From the NCBI GenBank assembly GCA_964494475.1, contig CAZBRS010000017.1, positions 28,936 through 92,935 of the forward strand: a stretch of DNA of 64,000 bases. The letters are read 5' to 3'. The DNA is from CAZBRS01 sp964494475 (GTDB lineage: Bacteria > Myxococcota_A > UBA9042 > CAZBRS01). Positions 1 to 9,680 of this stretch are shown here, in pieces. How positions within the stretch are numbered: the first letter of the stretch is position 1; each line of letters starts with the position of its first letter. A program made the translations under genes and the position numbers. The notes beneath the pieces were generated by a model. It ran no database searches. It saw nothing but the letters and a program-made list of their open reading frames with translations, and had not been told where the DNA came from.

Positions 1-2386
1 GCCAAGGGCGAGAAGGGCGACTCGTGCACCGTCACCGACAACGGCAACGGCGTAAAGACCGTCACCTGCGAAGACGGCACCGAGGCCACCCTCAACGACG
101 GCGACGACGGCGTGGGCTGCACCGTGGTCGACAACGGCGACGGCACCAAGACCATCACCTGCGCGAGTGGCAGCGTCACGGTCGCCGACGGCGCCACCGG
201 ACCCTCGGCCGCGTACGTCGTGAACATCGCCGCCGAGATCCCGGCGTCGTTGACCGCCTCGATCACCAGCATCACGATCGCCAGCCCGCCCGTGGTCAAG
301 TTCACGGTCAAGGACAACTTCGGCCGCGGGGTGGTGGGTCTGAAGGCCGGCTCGACGGGCGGCAACCTGCGCTTCTCGCTCGCGAAGCTCGTAGCCGCCA
401 ACGCCGACACCGGCGAGCCCGCGGACTGGGACTCCTACACGCGCAGCAGCAGCGGCAGCCCCTCCTACGATCGCACAGGCCCGCTGGTCGACTACGGTAC
501 CGGCGCCTACCAGTACACTTTCGCGGCCGACGTGACCACCGTGGCGGCTGCTCCCTGGGATCCGAACGCCACGACGCGTCTTGCCATCCAGTTCACGGGC
601 TCGACGGCGGCCGGCGCGGTGCCCTACCTCAACGCGACCACCGACTTCATCCCGGCCACCGGCGCGGCGCCCGATGCCGCCAACAACCATGTGGTCGTGA
701 CCACCGCGGCCTGCAACGAGTGCCACGATCAGATCACCGTGCACGGCTCGCGCGTCGAGGCCAAGTACTGCGTCATGTGCCACAACCCCGACCTGGGCGA
801 CGAGGCCGACATGGCCCACATGACCCACGCCATCCACGCGGCCCACAAGCGCCACGCCGACGGCGCGCCCGAGTACGAGCTCGGCGGCCACGCGTACGGC
901 GAGGTCACCTACCCGCAGGCGCTCAATCACTGCAAGAAGTGCCACGACGGCGCGACCTCGGCCCAGGGCGACAACTGGAAGAACTTCCCGACCNNNNNNN
1001 NNNNNNNNNNNNNNNNNNNNNNNNNNNNNNNNNNNNNNNNNNNNNNNNNNNNNNNNNNNNNNNNNNNNNNNNNNNNNNNNNNNNNNNNNNNNNATCGTCT
1101 TCAAGATCGGCTGCACCAAGGACGGCGTGGTCTGCAACACCGCCGCGCTGCCCATCGACCTCGCGACCCTGCCCGGCGACGTCACCGGCGGCCCGAGCTT
1201 CCTCTTGACCCACATGTCGAACCCGGGCGACCCGCTCGTGACGTCGGGCGACTACGACAACCTGGGCTACACCCTGTCGGGCACGGCCAACACCAACACC
1301 CAGCCGCTCAGCGTGTCGCTCGCCAACCTGCGCGACGGCACCAAGGGCACCCTCTCCGCCCCCGACGCCAACGGCTACTACACCGCCACGCTCTCGGGCA
1401 CCAACGCCTTCCCGGCCGGCTCGGTGATGCGCACCGTCGTGCTGCAGGGCTACTTCTCCCAGAAGGACGTCACCACCAAGGACTGGACCAGCCCCCCGAC
1501 GGTCGTAGCCTCACTGGGTCGCCACACCGTGTCGGTACTGAAGACCGTGACCGGCGACGCCGGCCGTCGTACCGTCGTCGACAGCGCCAAGTGCGGCAAC
1601 TGCCACGAGTGGTTCGAAGGCCACGGCGGCAACCGCGTGTACACCGCCGACATGTGCGCGGCGTGCCACGTGCCCGCGCTCACCTCCAGCGGCCGCCAGG
1701 CCGACCCCGCCACCGTGCAGGCCCGCCTGCTCACGGCCGGCGGCACCCAGTGGGACCTGGACCGCGACGGCGTGTGCGACCTCGACGCCGACGTGGCTCT
1801 GAGCGAAGACAAGAACGTCGACGGGCTCTGCGACGTGCGCGACGCCATGGTGGCCCGGGGTTACGACCCGGCGAACCCGCTGACCTTCCCCGAGGAGTCG
1901 CAGAACCTGAAGGACCTGATCCACGGCATCCACGGCGCGGCGGCACGCGGCGAGACCACCTTCGACTTCGTGCGCGACCGTGGCTCCAGCGGCGTGTTCT
2001 ACTACGACTTCAGCGAGATCACGTACCCGCAGTACCAGCTCTCGAACTGCCTGGCCTGCCACAAGCCCGGCACCTTCGACCCCGAGTTGGTCGAGACCGC
2101 GGCCGACTCGGCGCAGATGGTCGCCGGCGCCAGCTACCCGGCCGACACGCGCACCGAGATCCTCGCCGCGCGGCGGACCACGCCGAACGCCAGCGACTTC
2201 GTGAGCACGCCCATCACGGCCACGTGCTCGGGCTGCCACACGAGCGAGCTCGCGGTCATGCACATGGAGCAGAACGGTGGCGTGTACGGCATGCGCCGCG
2301 ACAGCATCACCGAGACCGAGACGTGCACGATCTGCCACGGCGTAGGCCGCCAGGCCGACGTCACCATGACGCACCCCGGTCTGTAG
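1..2386 (+). CDS. OmcA/MtrC-type decaheme c-type cytochrome, 5' partial, interrupted by a gap
   Basis: This is an outer-surface multiheme cytochrome that would move electrons across or beyond the outer membrane. The reading frame is open from base 1, so the start and any signal peptide lie outside the window. The N-terminal part holds a collagen-like GEKGD stretch and two copies of a roughly 27-residue unit (CTV.DNG.G.KT.TC). Eight CxxCH heme motifs are visible: CNECH (712), CVMCH (769), CKKCH (931), then after the gap CGNCH (1592), CAACH (1654), CLACH (2048), CSGCH (2225) and CTICH (2324). The last five form one complete pentaheme module. The first module shows three, so the two expected missing hemes fit inside the unresolved gap at 994-1093. 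The two halves are in different frames only because the gap is an arbitrary 100 N. Family assignment is firm; an extracellular-electron-transfer role is inferred. Confidence 0.88.
994..1093. other. Assembly gap (100 N), sequence truly missing
   Basis: A run of exactly 100 N lies inside the cytochrome gene. Unlike the other three gaps in the window, its flanks are not duplicated, so real sequence is missing here. It probably encodes the end of the first pentaheme module. Confidence 0.95.
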
Positions 2387-2463
2387 TTCCTCCCTCCGCT
2401 TTCCCCCTTGTCGACCCGCCCGCGACCGACTAAGACGGTAGCGAACCTTCGGGAGCTGCCATC

Positions 2464-3573
2464 ATGGACGACAAGGTCTTCTGGGTCCCGTTCGACACCA
2501 TGGAAGCCTTCATGCGCGACGTCTTCGTCGGCGTGGGGGTGCCGGCCGACGACGCGGCGGTCTGCGCCGAGATCCTCATCACGTCGGACAAGCGCGGCAT
2601 CGACAGCCACGGCATCGGGCGCCTGAAGCCCATCTACATCGACCGCATCCGCGAGGGCATCCAGCACCCCGTCACGAACTTCGAGGTCGTGAAGGACGAA
2701 GGCGCCACCGCGGTCATCGACGGCCACGACGGGATGGGGCACGTGATCGGCAAGCGCGCCATGCAGATGGCCATCGACAAGGCCAAGCAGTACGGCCTGG
2801 GCATGACCGTGGTGCGCAACAGCACGCACTACGGCATCGCGGGGTACTTCTCGCTCATGGCCATCGAGAACGGCCAGATCGGCCTCACGGGCACCAACGC
2901 CCGGCCGTCGATCGCGCCCACCTTCGGCGTCGAGAACATGCTGGGCACGAACCCCCTGACGTTCGGCTGCCCCACCGACGAGGAGTTCCCCTTCGTCATC
3001 GACTGCGCGACCTCGGTCACGCAGCGCGGCAAGATCGAGGTGTACGCGCGCCTCGACAAGAAGATGCCCGAGGGCTGGGTCATCGGCAACGACGGCACCT
3101 CGCGCACCGACCCGCACCAGACGCTGAAGGACCTCGTCGCCGGCACCGCCGCGCTCACGCCCCTGGGCGGACTCGGCGAGACCACCGGCGGCTACAAGGG
3201 CTACGGCTACGCCACCATGGTCGAGATCCTGTCGGCCGCGCTGCAGAACGGCAGCTACCTGAAGACGCTGCTCGGCTACGAAGACGGCCAGAAGGTGCCC
3301 TACCACCTGGGGCACTGGTTCCTCGCGATCGACGTGGCGCACTTCGTTCCCCTGCCCATCTTCAAGGCCATCGCCGGCGACATCTGCCGGCAGCTCCGCG
3401 CGTCGCAGAAGGCCCCGGGCGCCGATCGCATCTGGACGGCGGGCGAGAAGGAGCACGACGCCTGGGTCTACCGCCAGGACAAGGGCGTGCCCGTGAACGC
3501 GCCGCTCGTGAAGGACTGCAACACCCTGCGCGCCGAGCTCGGGCTCACGAGCTACCGCTTCCCGTGGGATTGA
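2464..3573 (+). CDS. Malate/L-lactate/ureidoglycolate dehydrogenase family (Ldh_2) oxidoreductase
   Basis: This 369-residue protein belongs to the NAD(P)-dependent Ldh_2 family, whose members oxidise 2-hydroxyacids such as malate, (S)-lactate or sulfolactate, or ureidoglycolate, in the cytoplasm. The family signatures are present: DSHGIGRL near residue 43 with the catalytic His, NSTHYGIAGY near residue 119, and a GTNP(L/F)TFG stretch near residue 160. The length is normal. The ATG is preceded by GGGAG at an 8-base spacing. There is no signal peptide. Its stop overlaps the start of the next gene by 10 bases, so the two may be translationally coupled. The substrate cannot be read from the sequence. 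Confidence 0.85.
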   Translation: MDDKVFWVPFDTMEAFMRDVFVGVGVPADDAAVCAEILITSDKRGIDSHGIGRLKPIYIDRIREGIQHPVTNFEVVKDEGATAVIDGHDGMGHVIGKRAMQMAIDKAKQYGLGMTVVRNSTHYGIAGYFSLMAIENGQIGLTGTNARPSIAPTFGVENMLGTNPLTFGCPTDEEFPFVIDCATSVTQRGKIEVYARLDKKMPEGWVIGNDGTSRTDPHQTLKDLVAGTAALTPLGGLGETTGGYKGYGYATMVEILSAALQNGSYLKTLLGYEDGQKVPYHLGHWFLAIDVAHFVPLPIFKAIAGDICRQLRASQKAPGADRIWTAGEKEHDAWVYRQDKGVPVNAPLVKDCNTLRAELGLTSYRFPWD

Positions 3574-5867
3574 TCGTCAGCGCGTCGGTGCTCGTCCTGA
3601 CGTTCGTCGTCGCGTACGGGTTGCCGGGGCGCCTGCTGGTCGATCTGCTGGTGCCCGACGCCGAGCCCGACGAGCGCTTCCCGTTCGCGTTGGCGCTCGG
3701 CCTGACGGTGGTCAACGTGACGGCCGTCCTGGTCGTGGGGGTGATCGGCCTGTTCCAGCCGGTGTACCTCGTCGGCCCGATCATGGGTGCCGTGGTCGGC
3801 GGGGTCCTGGTGGCGCTGGTGGCCCTTCGCCTGTGGCGACGAGGCCGCGACTTCCGGGGCTGGCTCCGTCGTCCCTCCCGCACCGAGCTCGCGCTCCTGG
3901 GGCTCACGGCGGCCGCCACCGCGGTCTTCCTGGTGCACTACGACAAGGATCTGCTGTGGGAAGAGTCGTGCATGGTGCGCGCCTCGTCGGCCGCGCACGC
4001 GAACCTGCTCGAGACCGAGCTGCTCGAGCTGAACGCCGGAGGCCACGCCCTCTCCAAGTACCAGCGCGATCCTCAGGCGGGGCAGGAGAAGGGCACCAAC
4101 AACTTCCTGGCCTACAACCAGGGCGAGCCGCTCGGCCCCACCATCCTCCTGGCGCCTTTCCTGGCGCTCTTCGGGCAGTTCGGCTACCGCATGCTCTACG
4201 TGCTGCAGGCGCTGCTGCTCCCGTGGGCCGGCTTCCTGCTCGGTCGCCGACTCTTCGGTCGTCCGGCCGCCGGCTGGGCCACGGCCCTGCTCCTGACGTT
4301 CAGCCCTTACGCGCTCGCGGTGCGCACCTACGACGAGAACTTCTTCGCGTCGGCCTTCGGCGCGGTGGCGCTGCTCCTGCTGCTGCGCCCGAGGTTGCCG
4401 CTCGTGGCCGCGGCGGTCGTGCTCAGCTCGTACGTGGGCCTTCGCCAGCCGCTGGTGCTCATGCTGCCCTTCGTGCTCTGGTACCTGGCCCGGGTCTCCC
4501 CGCGGCCCGGCCGGGCCCTGGCGCTCTTCGTGGGCACGCTGGCCCTGGCCGGGTTGCCCTACCTCATCAAGCACACGCTCTTCGTGCTGGTGCAGCACGG
4601 CACGCTGTTCGAGGGCGCCTTCGAGCGACCGCAGGCGCCGCACTCGTTCCTGGGCCTGACGTTCGATCTTCCGGTGCTGCTCGGCTTTCCGTTCGTGCCC
4701 GAGCCGGCGCGCTCGCCCTACTCGGCGTACCCCACGCTGGTGGCCTTCCCGCTCGATCTGCTGCAGCGCTTCGGCTACGGGCTCGCCGCCCTGGTCCCCC
4801 TGGGACTGGTCCGGCTCTTCGGCGCCGATCGCCGCGCGACCTGGCTGCTCGTGGCCTGGGTGGCGCCGCTCCTGGCCCTCCTCATGGTGCAGTCGAACTG
4901 GGTCGAGCCCAACAAGATGGGCGTTCCGGCCACCGCGCTCGCGCCCATGGTGCTGGTCATCGTGGCCGGGGCCCTCGCGCTCCTCGATGGTGCGAGGCCG
5001 TGGGCCTCGAAGGCGGGCTGGGTGGCGCTCGGCGTGGCGCTGCCTCTGGCCTTCGTCGTGGGGGTGCGCGACTATCGGGCTCCGGTCGACGCGCGTGTCT
5101 TCGGCTACCCCTCCGAGCTGTACGACAAGATCTTCTCGCCGGGCACGGTCCGCGTGCTCGGTGAAGACCCCGCCTACGTCGACTGGGACCGGCAGCGCCT
5201 GCAGCCGGGCGTCCTCCCCGACTGGCACCTCGAGGCCTTCCACCCCGCGCTCCTGGCGCGCAGCGTGGCGCGCCTGGCCGACGCGATCGCGCGACCGGGC
5301 TTCGAGCACTACGACCGGGCCATGCCCGACGAGCTCGTGCAGACGGCGCTCGGTCAGGGCATGGTCGTGGGGCCGCTCCGGCTCATGCGCATGCTGCACG
5401 GCGGCCCGCGCCCGGCCGAGCGTCTCCGGCCGCTCGCCGAGGTGCCTGGGGGCGCCACCGTACCGGTGATCCTCGATCTCGGCGCGCCGCTCGTGGGATC
5501 CCCGCCCTTGAAGCTCGGAGAAGTCGACGGTCCCGTGGTGGTGCCCGGCGGGCCCGAGCCCGTCATCGTGACCGGGCTGCGCGTGCCGTGGGCCGACCAC
5601 GAGGTGTCGCTCCTGGCCGCGCGCGACGACACGGGGGTCGTCTTCCTGTTCCTCATGCCGGGGCGCGCCGACCCGACCAGCGTCGGACGGCGCGTCGACG
5701 TAAGCGGGCGCAAGGACCTGCGCCTGGCTCTGCGCCTGGCCGAGGGTGATCGCGTTCGCCTGATCGACGTGCGGGTCATCCGGCCCGCGCGCTGGTACGC
5801 GCGCTGGGTCGTGGTGGGGGCTCACGACCTCTGGACGTCGCCGCCGCGCGCCCTGTCACCGAGCTGA
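3564..5867 (+). CDS. Large polytopic membrane protein, possible GT-C type glycosyltransferase
   Basis: The 767-residue protein has about ten or more hydrophobic segments over the first 490 residues, followed by a soluble C-terminal domain of about 270 residues. An acidic loop (DKDLLWEE, about residue 129) follows the fourth segment. Long membrane proteins with an early acidic loop and a soluble C-terminal domain recall GT-C glycosyltransferases and dolichyl-mannosyltransferase-like proteins, but no diagnostic motif was recognised. The start is a GTG that overlaps the end of the dehydrogenase gene by 10 bases, which argues for coupled translation. It converges with the chemoreceptor gene 10 bases downstream. 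The gene is secure; the function is a weak guess. Confidence 0.6.
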   Translation: MGLIVSASVLVLTFVVAYGLPGRLLVDLLVPDAEPDERFPFALALGLTVVNVTAVLVVGVIGLFQPVYLVGPIMGAVVGGVLVALVALRLWRRGRDFRGWLRRPSRTELALLGLTAAATAVFLVHYDKDLLWEESCMVRASSAAHANLLETELLELNAGGHALSKYQRDPQAGQEKGTNNFLAYNQGEPLGPTILLAPFLALFGQFGYRMLYVLQALLLPWAGFLLGRRLFGRPAAGWATALLLTFSPYALAVRTYDENFFASAFGAVALLLLLRPRLPLVAAAVVLSSYVGLRQPLVLMLPFVLWYLARVSPRPGRALALFVGTLALAGLPYLIKHTLFVLVQHGTLFEGAFERPQAPHSFLGLTFDLPVLLGFPFVPEPARSPYSAYPTLVAFPLDLLQRFGYGLAALVPLGLVRLFGADRRATWLLVAWVAPLLALLMVQSNWVEPNKMGVPATALAPMVLVIVAGALALLDGARPWASKAGWVALGVALPLAFVVGVRDYRAPVDARVFGYPSELYDKIFSPGTVRVLGEDPAYVDWDRQRLQPGVLPDWHLEAFHPALLARSVARLADAIARPGFEHYDRAMPDELVQTALGQGMVVGPLRLMRMLHGGPRPAERLRPLAEVPGGATVPVILDLGAPLVGSPPLKLGEVDGPVVVPGGPEPVIVTGLRVPWADHEVSLLAARDDTGVVFLFLMPGRADPTSVGRRVDVSGRKDLRLALRLAEGDRVRLIDVRVIRPARWYARWVVVGAHDLWTSPPRALSPS

Positions 5868-5877
5868 AGGGGGACCG

Positions 5878-7356
5878 TCACGTCGAGCGCGCACGAGGTG
5901 CGCGATCGATCATGGCCAGCAGCTCCCGGCCGAGGTCGTCGAGATCGCGCGCCGACTCCGTCACCTGCCGGGCGGCTGCCTGGCTCTCGGTGGTGGCGGC
6001 CTCGATGGTGTGCATCGCGTCGTGGAAGCGCGCGAGCCTTTCGCGCTGCCGATCGCCGGCGCTGGTGGCTCGGGTCATGTCGGCCGCCGCCTCGGCGAGC
6101 ACAGCCGTGAGCTTCAGGATGGTGGCATCGGCGCTGGCGAGCGCCAGCACGGCGCCGTCGACGCGCGCGCGGGTGTCGGCCGTGGCCGTGCCGACCTCGC
6201 GCGTGGCGAGTTCGATCCCGTGCAACACCTGCCCAACTCGAGCCGTCGTCTCCTTGGATTGCGCGGCCAGCGCGCGGATCTCGGCCGCGACCACCCCGAA
6301 CGTGCCGCCGCTCTCCCCGGCGTGGACGGCCTCGATCGAGGCATTCAGGGCGACGACGGCCGTGCGGTCGGCGATGTCGTTCACGACGGCCATGACGTCG
6401 GCCACGGACCGGACGTGTTCGGCCATCCCCTGCAGCGTGGCGGCCGTGTCCGCCAGCCTGTCGCGGGCAGCCTCGGCCTCGCGGGACGTGCTCGCGAGCG
6501 TCTGCCGACCCTGGTCGCCCATGGCTTCGCTCTCCAGCGCCCTGTCGGCGACGAACTTCACCTCGGCCGACGCGCGCGCTGCGATCTTCCGCAACTCGTC
6601 GACCGCGTCGGTCGATTCGGCGACCGCGCGGACCTGCTCGCCGTGGCTCTGGACCTGCTGCCGCGTGGCGGCCAACAGCTCGGCGCTGGTGGCGGCGAGC
6701 CGGTGCGCGACCTGCCGGAGGGAGCCCGTGATGCCGCGCGTCAGCCACGCGGCCAGTCCCAGGCCGAACAGCAACGCGACGATCAGCGTGACGCCCTGCA
6801 GGCTGACGAGGCCGCCGGTCAGCGCCAGCACGTCGCCGTTGTGCCGTCGGGCCGACGCGTTCAGGGGGCGCTGGAGATCGTGGAGGAGGGCGCGGAGCGT
6901 CACCTTCGCCGGGCGGGCGTCGCTCGTCCAGAGGCGCAACGTCTCGGCCGGGTCGTGCGTGCCGGCGATGCGCTCGATGGCCGCGTGGTACGCCGCGTGG
7001 GGTTCGTCCAGGCGCGCGAGCGACGCCTCGAAGGTCGCGTCGAGCGCGAGCAGGCGCGCGCGACCGTCGCCGTGGAGCCATCGGCCGAGCGGGCAGCGCC
7101 GGGGGTCGGTCTCTTCGTCGAGCCGGCGGTTCGTCGGGGCCTGGACGTAGCTCCACAGGCGGTTGTGCAGCTCGTCGTGCTCGGCCAGGAGCTCGTTGAC
7201 CGTCAGGGCCAGTTCGCTCCGCTCGATGGCGCTGGCGGTGTGCTCGTGAACCCCGGTGCTCTGCGCGATCACGGCGACGCCCACTCCCAGGAACAGGAGC
7301 AGCAGGACCAGGAAGCCGAACCCGATCCGCCGACCGATGGTCGCGCGCGTCAGCAT
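5878..7356 (-). CDS. Methyl-accepting chemotaxis protein with a periplasmic CZB-like sensor
   Basis: This is a 492-residue chemoreceptor. Segment 11-31 is a membrane anchor, residues 35-180 form the sensor, segment 183-205 is the second membrane pass, and the C-terminal half is a long coiled-coil signalling domain. The signalling tip near residue 330 reads ALNASIEA..AGE, close to the canonical ALNAAIEAARAGE. The sensor carries H64, C88 (in a CPLGRW motif), H120 and H124. These match the spacing of the chemoreceptor zinc-binding (CZB) domain, here placed between the two membrane segments rather than at the C-terminus. The ATG follows GAGGTGAC. No chemotaxis kinase or adaptor genes are nearby. 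Zinc or hypochlorous acid sensing is known for other CZB proteins; here it is inference. Confidence 0.82.
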   Translation of the reverse strand: MLTRATIGRRIGFGFLVLLLLFLGVGVAVIAQSTGVHEHTASAIERSELALTVNELLAEHDELHNRLWSYVQAPTNRRLDEETDPRRCPLGRWLHGDGRARLLALDATFEASLARLDEPHAAYHAAIERIAGTHDPAETLRLWTSDARPAKVTLRALLHDLQRPLNASARRHNGDVLALTGGLVSLQGVTLIVALLFGLGLAAWLTRGITGSLRQVAHRLAATSAELLAATRQQVQSHGEQVRAVAESTDAVDELRKIAARASAEVKFVADRALESEAMGDQGRQTLASTSREAEAARDRLADTAATLQGMAEHVRSVADVMAVVNDIADRTAVVALNASIEAVHAGESGGTFGVVAAEIRALAAQSKETTARVGQVLHGIELATREVGTATADTRARVDGAVLALASADATILKLTAVLAEAAADMTRATSAGDRQRERLARFHDAMHTIEAATTESQAAARQVTESARDLDDLGRELLAMIDRAPRARST

Positions 7357-7415
7357 GTCACCTCGTTGACCCGAGCATACCCAATCGGTGCGCGTTCGGC
7401 AAATCGGACCGTTCG

Positions 7416-8087
7416 TCAGGGGAGCGGAAAGCTCCGCAGCGCGCGGTTGTCGAGCACGCGCCTCCCCGGCTCGTCGCGCCGGGCGGCGTCGAGGAGGGCC
7501 CGGGCCACCTGGGTCGCGTGCACGGGCTTGAAGGCGCCCGGGAGCAGGCCGCCGAGGAGGCCGCCCAGGGCCTCGGCGGGCCGGGGTTCGTCGCGCTCCC
7601 CCAGCAGGAACGAGGGCCGGGCGATGGTGAGCGACGGGAAGCCCAGGCCGGTGAGGGCCTCCTCGAGCTCGCCCTTCACGCGGTTGTAGAAGACCGCGGA
7701 CCGCGAGTCGGCGCCCACGGCGCTCACGACCAGGAAGTGCCGGGCACCGGCCGCGCGCGCGAGGGTGGCCACGGTCAGGGCCAGATCGTGATCGACGGCC
7801 CGAAACGCGGCCCTGGAGCCCGCCCTCCGGCGCGTGGTGCCGAGGGCGGAGACCACGTGGTCGACGGCCAGCAGGTCGGGCCGCTCGGCGAGCCGGGCGA
7901 AGTCGACCACCTCGACGCGCAGGCGCGCCGACGGCTCGACGTGCGGGAGTGGACGGCGGACCAGCGCCACGATCTCGCCCGCCTCGGGCTCGGCCAGCCA
8001 GGCTGCCAGGCAGGCGCGGCCCACCAGGCCGGAGGCGCCCACGAGCAAGGTGCGACGGGTCCGAGGATCCGGGTCGGGGGAGGGCAT
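7416..8087 (-). CDS. NAD(P)H-binding Rossmann protein (atypical SDR / HTATIP2-like)
   Basis: The 223-residue cytoplasmic protein begins with a nucleotide-binding turn (LLVGASGLVGRACL, residues 14-27) and contains the SALGTT.RRAGS and FLVVSAVGAD stretches typical of the atypical short-chain dehydrogenase family that includes TIP30/HTATIP2. This family binds NAD(P)H, and many members are of unknown substrate. It starts 2 bases after the stop of the S4 protein gene, so the two form a small operon. Confidence 0.75.
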   Translation of the reverse strand: MPSPDPDPRTRRTLLVGASGLVGRACLAAWLAEPEAGEIVALVRRPLPHVEPSARLRVEVVDFARLAERPDLLAVDHVVSALGTTRRRAGSRAAFRAVDHDLALTVATLARAAGARHFLVVSAVGADSRSAVFYNRVKGELEEALTGLGFPSLTIARPSFLLGERDEPRPAEALGGLLGGLLPGAFKPVHATQVARALLDAARRDEPGRRVLDNRALRSFPLP

Positions 8088-8089
8088 GG

Positions 8090-8350
8090 TCAGGCCTCCT
8101 TCGGCTTCGCGGCCGCCACGCGGATGCGCGCCTCGGGAGCCGCGCCCGCGCGGGCCCCGGCGGCCACCACCTCGACCACGTCGCCGCCCCGCACCTTCTT
8201 GCCGCGCTCGGTCGCCACGGCGCCGTTGACGAGCACGCGCCCCTCGAGGATGAGGTGCTTGGCCTCGCCCCCCGAGTCGGTGACGCCGACCAGCTTGATC
8301 AGCGCGTCGAGCTTGATGAAGTCAGTGGTCAGGCGCACGGTCTTGGTCAT
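8090..8350 (-). CDS. S4-domain RNA-binding protein (YbcJ-like)
   Basis: This 86-residue protein is essentially one S4 RNA-binding fold. It has FIKLDALIKL..V..SGGEAKHLI..G.V.VNG at residues 11-44, then RGKKVRGGDVVEV. The family (YbcJ, YaaA-like S4_2) binds structured RNA, often rRNA, in the cytoplasm. The basic residues expected on the S4 helix are partly present. A strong GAGGAGG site precedes the ATG. It is the first gene of a two-gene operon with the NAD(P)-binding protein. No RNA target is evident. Confidence 0.8.
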   Translation of the reverse strand: MTKTVRLTTDFIKLDALIKLVGVTDSGGEAKHLILEGRVLVNGAVATERGKKVRGGDVVEVVAAGARAGAAPEARIRVAAAKPKEA

Positions 8351-8504
8351 GCTGGGGCCTCCTCGCAGGGGCCCATCGTGACGCGCGATCGGGGAGAGGG
8401 CAAGGGGGAACGACCGGGGAGCCGGGGCCGCCGGGAAGTTCGGTCTGGGCCCAGGCCTCGCCGGGAGCCACCGAGCCCGACCAGCGCGTCGGTCCGTTCC
8501 CGCC

Positions 8505-9614
8505 CTACTCGGCCTCTTCGGGCAGGATCTCGGGCTCGGGCATCAGGGGAGCCTCGGCCTCGGCGTCCTTGTCCTTGGGCGCCTGGCTGTCGTCGTCGCC
8601 CGGCAGGCCCTCGATCGCCAGAGGCACCTCCTTGCAGGCGGTGGGCGACCAGGTGATCTCCTCGTCCTCGTCCAGCAGCGTCTGCCACGACAGCGCCTCG
8701 CCCGCGCTCCAGCACTCGGCCACGCGCACGCACTGGTGCTCGCCCACGGTTCCTTCGCACGCGGCCCGCACGGTGCGCGCGAAGCCGTCGGCGCGCCAGG
8801 CCGCCGCCGAGCGCACCCATTCGATCAGCCCGTCCTGTCCGGCCGTCAACGCGCCGCCGTCGGTGCGCGTCAGGTAGTCGCCCGCGTCGATGTAGGCGAA
8901 GCGGCCGCCCTTTTCGCCGAGGCTGCGAAAGCGGTACACGCCCGAGCGCGCCACCTCGGACTCGGGCCCCGCCACCTCGTCGAGGCCGATATTGAGCGAG
9001 CGGACGAGACCCACCGCCCGGTAGGCGATGCCCAGGCGCCCGCCGATCGCGGAGCCGTTCAGGGCGGCCAGGTGGTCGAAGTTGTAGCCCACGTGGCCGA
9101 TGCCGCGCTTCTTGCCGCTCCAGGCGGGCATGGCCTTGCCCTCGCCGGCCAGCACCACCAGGTAGTCGTCGTCCGAGGTCGACGCGACCGGGCGGCCCTT
9201 CAGCACGAAGCCGTACTTCTTCGCGCCCTTGTCCTTGAGGCACGAGGTGAGGCTCCAGTGCACGGCGGCGTGGTCGCCCTCCCAGATCCGGCACGTGGTC
9301 GCGCCCTTGGTCACCTCGACCGGCACCACCGCCGCCCGGAACGCCTCGAGGGCCGCGTGGGTGTCGGCCACCAGCGCGTTCAGGTGATCCATCACCGCCT
9401 GCGCCGAGGCCCGGTACCCGCCGGGCAGCGCGGCGGCCTCGCCCTCGGCGTCGGCCCCCAGGGCCCCGGAGAGGCTCTGGGTGTCGCCGAACGACAGCTC
9501 GAGCATCTCGGGCTCGGGCAGGGCCGCGCCGAACTCGTCGCTCGCCTCGTCGGCCTTGTCGCACGCGGCCAGGGCGCAGAGCGTCAGCACCAGCATCCAG
9601 GTCCACCGCTTCAT
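8505..9614 (-). CDS. Lipoprotein of unknown function
   Basis: The 369-residue product has a lipoprotein signal (MKRWTW, hydrophobic stretch, then lipobox LAAC). I place the start at 9614 because it is preceded by a perfect GGAGGTGATC; a longer reading frame upstream lacks this. The mature part is acidic, contains paired cysteines (TTCRIW, LTSCL, RAACEG, HQCVRV, AECW, TACKE) and ends in a Pro/Glu-rich tail. I recognise no family. It is the last gene of the sigma/anti-sigma operon, 66 bases after the DUF3106-like gene, so it may be an envelope target or partner of that system. Confidence 0.7.
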   Translation of the reverse strand: MKRWTWMLVLTLCALAACDKADEASDEFGAALPEPEMLELSFGDTQSLSGALGADAEGEAAALPGGYRASAQAVMDHLNALVADTHAALEAFRAAVVPVEVTKGATTCRIWEGDHAAVHWSLTSCLKDKGAKKYGFVLKGRPVASTSDDDYLVVLAGEGKAMPAWSGKKRGIGHVGYNFDHLAALNGSAIGGRLGIAYRAVGLVRSLNIGLDEVAGPESEVARSGVYRFRSLGEKGGRFAYIDAGDYLTRTDGGALTAGQDGLIEWVRSAAAWRADGFARTVRAACEGTVGEHQCVRVAECWSAGEALSWQTLLDEDEEITWSPTACKEVPLAIEGLPGDDDSQAPKDKDAEAEAPLMPEPEILPEEAE

Positions 9615-9680
9615 GATCACCTCCGAGTGGTTGTACGGACGAACTGATCGGATGAACACGCCCGGCTCGCCGGGGTTCCG

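Noticed and set aside
3552..5825. A 757-codon open frame antisense to the polytopic membrane protein
   Set aside because: High GC leaves long stop-free antisense frames. Its translation is Arg/His/Gln/Glu-rich with no domain, and the plus-strand gene has clear membrane segments.
7386..7410. CGGTGCG/CGGCAAA pair upstream of the chemoreceptor
   Set aside because: Only two poor matches; the third is out of register.
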